The notes beneath the pieces are model-generated. The model had not been told where the DNA came from. It ran no database searches and saw nothing but the letters and a program-made list of their open reading frames with translations. From Armatimonadota bacterium (GTDB taxonomy: Bacteria; Armatimonadota; Armatimonadia; Armatimonadales; Armatimonadaceae), in assembly GCA_014381035.1 (NCBI GenBank), contig JACMIS010000680.1, positions 1 through 11,551 of the forward strand: a stretch of DNA of 11,551 bases, written 5' to 3'. Below, piece after piece: positions 7,046 to 11,551 of the stretch. A program made the position numbers and the translations under genes. Position 1 is the stretch's first letter, and every line of letters begins with the position of its first letter.

Positions 7046-9361
7046 ATGATCCACTTCGCTAGCAAAAAATCGTTTAACCGAACCGCCGTCGTGCTTTCCC
7101 TGTGGCTTTGTAGCGCAACGGTTTCGCTATCCGCATTACCGATTCGTCCGGCGGTAGCCCAGAGGAATACGGCGACAGTAGCACCGCCCGCCGACACACA
7201 ATATGTCACCGTGGATAAAGGTCATTTATCGCTGGACGGGAAGCGAGTACGGTACTGGGGGGCTATCGGCGGCTTTCCGGGGGGGACGGCGGCAGACAAC
7301 GAGGCGGTCGTCAGACGGCTGAAGGCGATGGGCTTCAACATGGTGCGTTACTGGCAGTCGCCGACTCAGGATTATACGAAGGGTGATAATTCGGAAGCGG
7401 ACCGTGCCGATCATTTTTTGTGGTGTCTCCAACAGAACGGTATGAAAGCCTGGGGTGCCGGAATCAACGGCGGTCAGGTGCTGCCGGTCGACGCGGACAT
7501 TGTTAAAGATCCTGCGACCGCTACGGCATGGAAAGAAGCGGTCGGCGAGAAGGGAATGCCGATCCGCGACAACATCGCACGCATCTGGGACGCACGAATC
7601 GAATCTGTCGGTATCCGACACATGAAAGAAGTCGGGAGTCATGTCAACCTATACACGGGACACCGATGGGCGGATGACCCCGTTTTTGCGGTGTGGGAAC
7701 TTTCCAACGAGGAGTGGTGGTTCGGAAAGATGGCGCGGGGGGAATGGCAGAACCTGCCGCCGTTCTTCCGGAACCGGCTGATAGAGCGATGGAATACCTG
7801 GTTGGTTTCCCGTTACGGCACCGATGCGAAGGTTGCTGCCGCCTGGAACGGGCTATTACCCGGAGAAAGTCTTAAACAAGGCACGATAATTTTCGCCCCG
7901 ATGGGAGAGCCGACCCGCAGCGATGCTGCGCTAAACGATGCGAACCCCCTGGCACGGCAAGCGATACAAGGACTCAGTCAGAAGTACACACGAGACGATT
8001 TCGCGCGGGCACGCGGCGAGGATGTGGTTGCATTTTTGCTGGAAATCTGGGTCGCACACAAGAAGCGCGAAGCGGCGGCGGTCAAAGCATTGGGAAAATC
8101 TACCCGCCTTTCTCCGTTGGTCTGGGACACCGGGATCGGCTACGAGATTCAGTCGCAATATCTGCACCAGCAAGCCGACGCCGTCGCACACGACACCTAT
8201 GTCACCGGGTTTCATCACGATCCGACGCACAAACGTTACCCCTGGTTCTCGGGGCTGGAAGAACAGCCGCGACTGTGCTGGGATAAGCCCTGGGTCGAGC
8301 AAAATCGCGTGGAAGGCAAGCCCTATTTCGTTTATGAAACACAGATCGAGCAACCGGCGAAATATCGCGCCGAGTACCCGATGCGGATCGCCGCGCTCGG
8401 TGCTATCCAGGACTGGGACATCGTCTGCTGGCACTATTTCGGGAGCGTCCCGGATTCCACCAAACCCAAACCGTATGAAAAGACGATGGATTATACGAGT
8501 GCGGGCGGACACCCGCAGGGGTATCACTATCAGTTCGACGAGGTGCAGATGGCGGCGATGCGCACGGCGGCGGCGGTGTTCACCCAGGGGTTTTTGAAGC
8601 CCGCGCCAACCCCGACGACATTCGTCTTCGGCAGGAAAAGCCTGATGGACCCGGCGAGCATGAATTATGGCAAAAGCTATGGCGAACTGGGGGCGCAGTT
8701 TATGCCGACTACCTACCGATACGGCATGCGCCTCCGGATCGATCCTTTACGCGAGGACGACGAAGTGATCGGTCCGACCTATAAGTCGCGCGTCTACGAG
8801 CCATCCCCGATCATGCCGACTGAGGAGATCGCCTACGACTGGCATAAAGGAAATTTGCGTTTCGACGCCCCCGGCGTCGCGATGTTTACCGGTTTCTTCG
8901 CACAAATCGGGAGTCCGCAAATCCATTTCAGTAAAACCGGGGTGACTCTGAAAGATGTGGAAGTGAAAAACCCTCCACAGACCCCCTATCCCGTCACTAC
9001 GGATGAAAAATATATCGAGTTCGGTCTGGCGAGCCTGGACGGCAAGCCGTTGCAGGAGACACGGCACGCCATCCTTTCGCTGGTCAGCACCTCGTTCAAC
9101 AGCGGTTTTCAGTTGGACCTGAAGAAGTTGACGCAGGAGTTCGGATGGTTCCTCAACACGGGGGCGACCATTAGCACCGGAACGACCCCGGTGCTGGTAT
9201 CGCGTGTCGGAGCGACGCTAGCGGCACCCGCCCTGGCTGGCATGCGGTACCGATTGCTCGACTGGTCAATGGCTCCTATTGGTACGGGAACCATTCCCCC
9301 CTCCGGGCAATTGCGAATCTCCTCAGAAGAGCCAGTATTTCTGGTCGAACTGCAACGATGA
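7046..9361 (+). CDS. Secreted clan GH-A-like (cellulase/GH42-like TIM-barrel) glycoside hydrolase
   Basis: This protein of 771 residues has an N-terminal signal peptide (positively charged start, hydrophobic core about 13-30, likely cleavage after PAVAQ near residue 39). From about 53 to 515 it reads as a TIM-barrel retaining glycosidase. It opens with LSLDGKRVRYWGAIGGF and RRLKAMGFNMVRYWQ on the first strands. VFAVWELSNEEWW (213-225) carries the Asn-Glu pair typical of the clan GH-A acid/base (Glu222). PYFVYETQ (426-433) gives Glu431 as candidate nucleophile. The segment RLIERWNTWLVSRYGTDAKV resembles GH42/GH5 relatives. Residues about 520-771 are beta-rich, probably accessory domains. The exact GH family is not recognisable. 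The start at 7046 is chosen because it produces the signal peptide; the frame is open back to 6746, but that stretch overlaps the upstream gene. No Shine-Dalgarno site is seen, so coupling to the gene 11 bases upstream is likely. Confidence 0.8.
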   Translation: MIHFASKKSFNRTAVVLSLWLCSATVSLSALPIRPAVAQRNTATVAPPADTQYVTVDKGHLSLDGKRVRYWGAIGGFPGGTAADNEAVVRRLKAMGFNMVRYWQSPTQDYTKGDNSEADRADHFLWCLQQNGMKAWGAGINGGQVLPVDADIVKDPATATAWKEAVGEKGMPIRDNIARIWDARIESVGIRHMKEVGSHVNLYTGHRWADDPVFAVWELSNEEWWFGKMARGEWQNLPPFFRNRLIERWNTWLVSRYGTDAKVAAAWNGLLPGESLKQGTIIFAPMGEPTRSDAALNDANPLARQAIQGLSQKYTRDDFARARGEDVVAFLLEIWVAHKKREAAAVKALGKSTRLSPLVWDTGIGYEIQSQYLHQQADAVAHDTYVTGFHHDPTHKRYPWFSGLEEQPRLCWDKPWVEQNRVEGKPYFVYETQIEQPAKYRAEYPMRIAALGAIQDWDIVCWHYFGSVPDSTKPKPYEKTMDYTSAGGHPQGYHYQFDEVQMAAMRTAAAVFTQGFLKPAPTPTTFVFGRKSLMDPASMNYGKSYGELGAQFMPTTYRYGMRLRIDPLREDDEVIGPTYKSRVYEPSPIMPTEEIAYDWHKGNLRFDAPGVAMFTGFFAQIGSPQIHFSKTGVTLKDVEVKNPPQTPYPVTTDEKYIEFGLASLDGKPLQETRHAILSLVSTSFNSGFQLDLKKLTQEFGWFLNTGATISTGTTPVLVSRVGATLAAPALAGMRYRLLDWSMAPIGTGTIPPSGQLRISSEEPVFLVELQR

Positions 9362-9371
9362 TGAGCGAGTC

Positions 9372-9387
9372 AAACGGCTCTCCGTTT
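9372..9387. terminator. Small symmetrical hairpin between convergent genes, possible weak bidirectional terminator
   Basis: AAACGG (9372-9377) pairs with CCGTTT (9382-9387) around the four-base loop CTCT. It lies 10 bases after the glycoside hydrolase stop and in the 116-base gap before the converging rnhB gene. The A side and T side would give a short U-run in either direction. The stem is only 6 bp and the U-run only three bases, so termination strength is doubtful. Nothing else notable is seen in 9362-9477. Confidence 0.3.
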
Positions 9388-9477
9388 ATCCCGAACTAAT
9401 GTTGCTTCGCAAGAACGACGATCAAAGGCTACGCGGATACCGGACTCCTACTCTCTTTGACCACAGGGACCCGTTGG

Positions 9478-10128
9478 TTAGAATTTCAACGACGCCTGCG
9501 CGACGGGTCCGAAACTGTAGCGGTGGATCGGGCAGGGTCCGTACTCGGCGAGGGCGGCTAAATGGATCGGGGCACAATAGCCTTTGTGTCGGGCGAAGCC
9601 GTATTCGGGATAAAGGGCGTCCTGCTCGGTCATGTAGCGGTCGCGGGACACTTTCGCGAGGATCGAAGCGGCGGCGATGGACGCCGAGAGCGCGTCGCCT
9701 TTCACAATCGCCGTGCAGTGGGCGTGCAGATCGCGCACCGGTAAGCCGTCTACGAGAACCGCGTCCGGTGGCACGCATAATCCCGCGACGGCGCGGCGCA
9801 TGGCAACATGGGTGGCTTGCAAAATGTTTATCCGGTCTACTTCGTCCGGGAACGCCCATCCGACGCTGAACGCCACGCCAGAGGCGTCGAAGCCTTTTTC
9901 GGCGTCGGCGACGATCCGTGTGAACGCCGCTTCGCGCTTCTTTTCCGTCAGGGCTTTGCTGTCGGTTATGCCCGCGATGTCGTAGCTGTCCGGCAGGATT
10001 ACGGCGGCGGCGACCACGGGACCGGCGAGCGGACCACGCCCTGCTTCGTCCACCCCGGCGACCCGTAAACGTCTGGCGTCCCAGTGGGCGCGTTCGAAGT
10101 GCCACAGATTCGGTTCAGGCATTGACAT
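9478..10128 (-). CDS. rnhB: Ribonuclease HII
   Basis: This 216-residue protein matches bacterial RNase HII over its full length. The enzyme cleaves the RNA strand of RNA-DNA hybrids and nicks at single ribonucleotides in DNA. The metal-binding carboxylates are all present: Asp27 and Glu28 in AGVDEAGRGPLAGPVV, Asp127 in VLVDG, and Asp145 in IVKGD. The ASILAKVSRDRYM block and the C-terminal YGFARHKGY and HRYSFGPV motifs also agree. It is a housekeeping gene unrelated to the glycan cluster, with which it converges. ATG at 10126-10128 is taken as the start; the next ATG two codons later (10120-10122) is also possible, and neither has a clear Shine-Dalgarno site. The N-terminus before AGVDE is slightly longer than in E. 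coli. The propeller gene lies 51 bases upstream on the same strand, so readthrough is possible. Confidence 0.97.
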   Translation of the reverse strand: MSMPEPNLWHFERAHWDARRLRVAGVDEAGRGPLAGPVVAAAVILPDSYDIAGITDSKALTEKKREAAFTRIVADAEKGFDASGVAFSVGWAFPDEVDRINILQATHVAMRRAVAGLCVPPDAVLVDGLPVRDLHAHCTAIVKGDALSASIAAASILAKVSRDRYMTEQDALYPEYGFARHKGYCAPIHLAALAEYGPCPIHRYSFGPVAQASLKF

Positions 10129-10170
10129 GGTGTTTTTCTGCTCGGCACTATTTCAGCGATCCAGAGTAGC

Positions 10171-10176
10171 ATTATA
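10171..10176 (-). promoter_or_regulatory. Possible -10 element upstream of rnhB
   Basis: On the minus strand a perfect TATAAT occurs just after the stop codon of the propeller gene and 42 bases before the rnhB start. No recognisable -35 lies 16-18 bases upstream. It could give rnhB its own transcript, independent of the propeller gene. It is a single-hexamer match and therefore weak evidence. Confidence 0.3.
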
Positions 10177-10179
10177 CGG

Positions 10180-11412
10180 TTACTTTACCGGAGGCGCGAC
10201 GAAAACGAAATCGGTGCTGTCGGCATTCGGGATGGTTTGCGGGGGCATGGCGAGGGCGATTCGCGTCCCTGTTTTGTCCCACGCGAAAACCGCCACGCGA
10301 GCCTGACGCGCTGGGTACAGGACCTGAATCTCGTAGAGAAAACGACCGGAAGGATCGGTATATATCGCCACGGGGGATCGCTCCGGGAACGCCGAAGCGA
10401 ATGCCGCGATTTTCGACACCTTGCCCGGCGCGGTCACACGCCAGAGGGAATACGGGTCGGTCTCGCTACCCCGATAAACGACGAACGGGAGTTTCGGATG
10501 CCGCATGAGAAGTTGGTCGTTGCCGTAGGCGGCTTGCCCCTTCGGGACAAGGGTGAGGCGCGAGCCCTGCGACAGAATCCGCCCGGTGCCGTCCCCGCGG
10601 CAAACCCAGATTCCGCCCGCGAACCCTTTGACGAACGCGGTGTTGCTTACGAAAAACCGGACCATACCAGGGTCGAGCGCGACGCTCACTGTTTTCTCGC
10701 TCCGACTGTCCCAGGGTTTCCCATCCGGCATCAGGCGACCGCTGGCGCGGTTGACTTTGTACCGGCGCAGGTAGTTTTCCGCGTGGTCCACGAACCCGTC
10801 GCCGCGGAAAGCGTACAGATAGTCACCGTTCGGCGAGAACGTAAGTCCCCAGGCGTCCCGCTCCCCCGGTATATCGCCGAGTCCCATCCCGGATTCGACC
10901 GGTGTGCCTCCCGCTAGCGTCAGGGTCCCGTTGCGGGCAACCCGAAGAATGAATGCGCCCCGTGTCGCCGTCAGCCCATAAACGAACCGCCCGCCGGGAT
11001 GTGGTACGAGTTGCCCGAGCGGTGCGGGAACGGCAAGGATTGACAGACGCCGCAACACCCCGCCCTCTCCGATGGAGAAAACCGTGATGGGGGTCGGTTT
11101 GCTGGCGACGACTTTGATCCGCTTCTCGTCACCGATCTCTTCGGTATTGTGTCCGTCTTTCCCCCGGTCGAACTCCGGGTACGCATACAGGAAGCGTTTG
11201 TCCGCCGACAACACGAGCGCGAGGGGGCGGTTGCCCGGAGGGATCGGGTCCGCCCTGACTGGTTCGAATGCGCCGGAGGCGGTAACGCGGTACGTAGTGA
11301 TTTTTCCGTCGCTACGTGGCGTGTAGGCGAACGTTTCGCCGGACGCTTCGTCGGTGCCATACAAGATTAAAAGGGATGTCAGGAACGCAACCAGAAATCG
11401 AAGTGTCAGCAT
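10180..11412 (-). CDS. Secreted lactonase-type (YVTN/6-phosphogluconolactonase-like) beta-propeller protein
   Basis: This protein of 410 residues has a signal peptide (hydrophobic core about 5-18, likely cleavage near ASG at 23-25), so it is probably exported. The rest is made of repeated propeller blades of the lactonase type: FAYTPRSDGKITTYRV.ASGAFEP at the start, then LSADKRFLYAYPE, HPGGRFVYGLTATRGAFILR, FSPNGDYLYAFRGDG and TDPSGRFLYEIQVL. Each pairs a P/D-x-G-R-x-[LF/VY]-Y strand with a following V/I.R/.W strand. Blade 1 carries a long charged loop (about 79-104). The 6-phosphogluconolactonase label for this fold is often inherited without proof, and an exported protein is unlikely to act in the pentose phosphate pathway, so no function is assigned. 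It lies upstream of rnhB on the same strand and is divergent from whatever lies beyond the window edge. Translation appears to begin without a Shine-Dalgarno site from a very short leader. Confidence 0.8.
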   Translation of the reverse strand: MLTLRFLVAFLTSLLILYGTDEASGETFAYTPRSDGKITTYRVTASGAFEPVRADPIPPGNRPLALVLSADKRFLYAYPEFDRGKDGHNTEEIGDEKRIKVVASKPTPITVFSIGEGGVLRRLSILAVPAPLGQLVPHPGGRFVYGLTATRGAFILRVARNGTLTLAGGTPVESGMGLGDIPGERDAWGLTFSPNGDYLYAFRGDGFVDHAENYLRRYKVNRASGRLMPDGKPWDSRSEKTVSVALDPGMVRFFVSNTAFVKGFAGGIWVCRGDGTGRILSQGSRLTLVPKGQAAYGNDQLLMRHPKLPFVVYRGSETDPYSLWRVTAPGKVSKIAAFASAFPERSPVAIYTDPSGRFLYEIQVLYPARQARVAVFAWDKTGTRIALAMPPQTIPNADSTDFVFVAPPVK

Positions 11413-11418
11413 ATAGCA

Positions 11419-11448
11419 ATCATACTACAAAAGTAGTCTTAGCGTCAA
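11419..11448 (-). promoter_or_regulatory. Sigma70-type promoter of the propeller gene
   Basis: Reading the minus strand, TTGACG (11448-11443) and TATGAT (11424-11419) are separated by 18 bases, close to the TTGACA/TATAAT consensus. The -10 ends only six bases before the ATG (11412-11410). Initiation about seven bases downstream would fall on or next to the start codon. No Shine-Dalgarno site is present between them. The remaining bases 11449-11551 are open in several frames on both strands but show no recognisable protein motif, so no gene is called there. Confidence 0.6.
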
Positions 11449-11551
11449 AAGGATTACTCGCGCTATCCCCTCGAAAAGTTTCTCCGCGCAAGTCAACAAA
11501 TCCGCGATTGCGATGCGAGCGTGCCCGAAAGCAGATTTCTTACGACATCGA

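Noticed and set aside
7931..8597. Two long open frames (minus and plus) within the glycoside hydrolase gene
   Set aside because: Both overlap the well-supported GH-A-like frame and show low-complexity Arg/Ser composition with no motif.
9422..10105. 227-residue minus-strand open frame overlapping rnhB
   Set aside because: It is a frame-shifted shadow of rnhB, very Arg-rich, while the rnhB frame carries all catalytic residues.
11449..11551. Possible gene end or start at the right edge
   Set aside because: Several frames on both strands are open over this short stretch and none shows a motif or clear codon bias, so none can be chosen.

Overview
The window looks like an accessory carbohydrate-use region from a free-living bacterium rich in glycan-degrading enzymes. 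The moderately high GC content, a LacI-type sensor domain, and secreted beta-helix, discoidin and malectin modules beside a SASA-type acetylesterase fit Armatimonadota, Planctomycetota or Verrucomicrobiota. I lean to Armatimonadota, but this is an impression and not a proof. There are no RNA genes, CRISPR arrays, insertion sequences or prophage genes.

Layout. Bases 2-511 (+) hold the C-terminal part of a LacI/GalR-like (or GntR-hybrid) sugar-responsive regulator cut by the window edge. Bases 512-691 are a control region with a 7+7 bp inverted repeat in front of the next gene. Four genes follow on the same strand: a large secreted protein with discoidin-like, double beta-helix, Fn3 and malectin parts (692-3859); a SASA-type carbohydrate acetylesterase without a visible signal peptide (3919-5928); a galactose-mutarotase-fold protein of unknown substrate (5931-7034); and a secreted clan GH-A-like glycoside hydrolase (7046-9361). 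The last three are packed with gaps of 2 and 11 bases. An 11-bp hairpin with a GUGA loop separates the first from the second.

On the opposite strand, convergent with this cluster, lie rnhB (ribonuclease HII, 9478-10128) and a secreted lactonase-type beta-propeller protein (10180-11412). The propeller gene has a good sigma70-type promoter placed so close to its ATG that the mRNA may be leaderless.

Working model (inference): the regulator senses a sugar and controls the four-gene cluster. The beta-helix protein binds and cuts a polysaccharide outside the cell. The GH-A-like enzyme also acts outside the cytoplasm. Acetyl groups are removed and sugar anomers handled by the two proteins lacking export signals. 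No transporter is visible, and the target glycan cannot be named from sequence alone. No gene-free stretch exceeds 300 bases.
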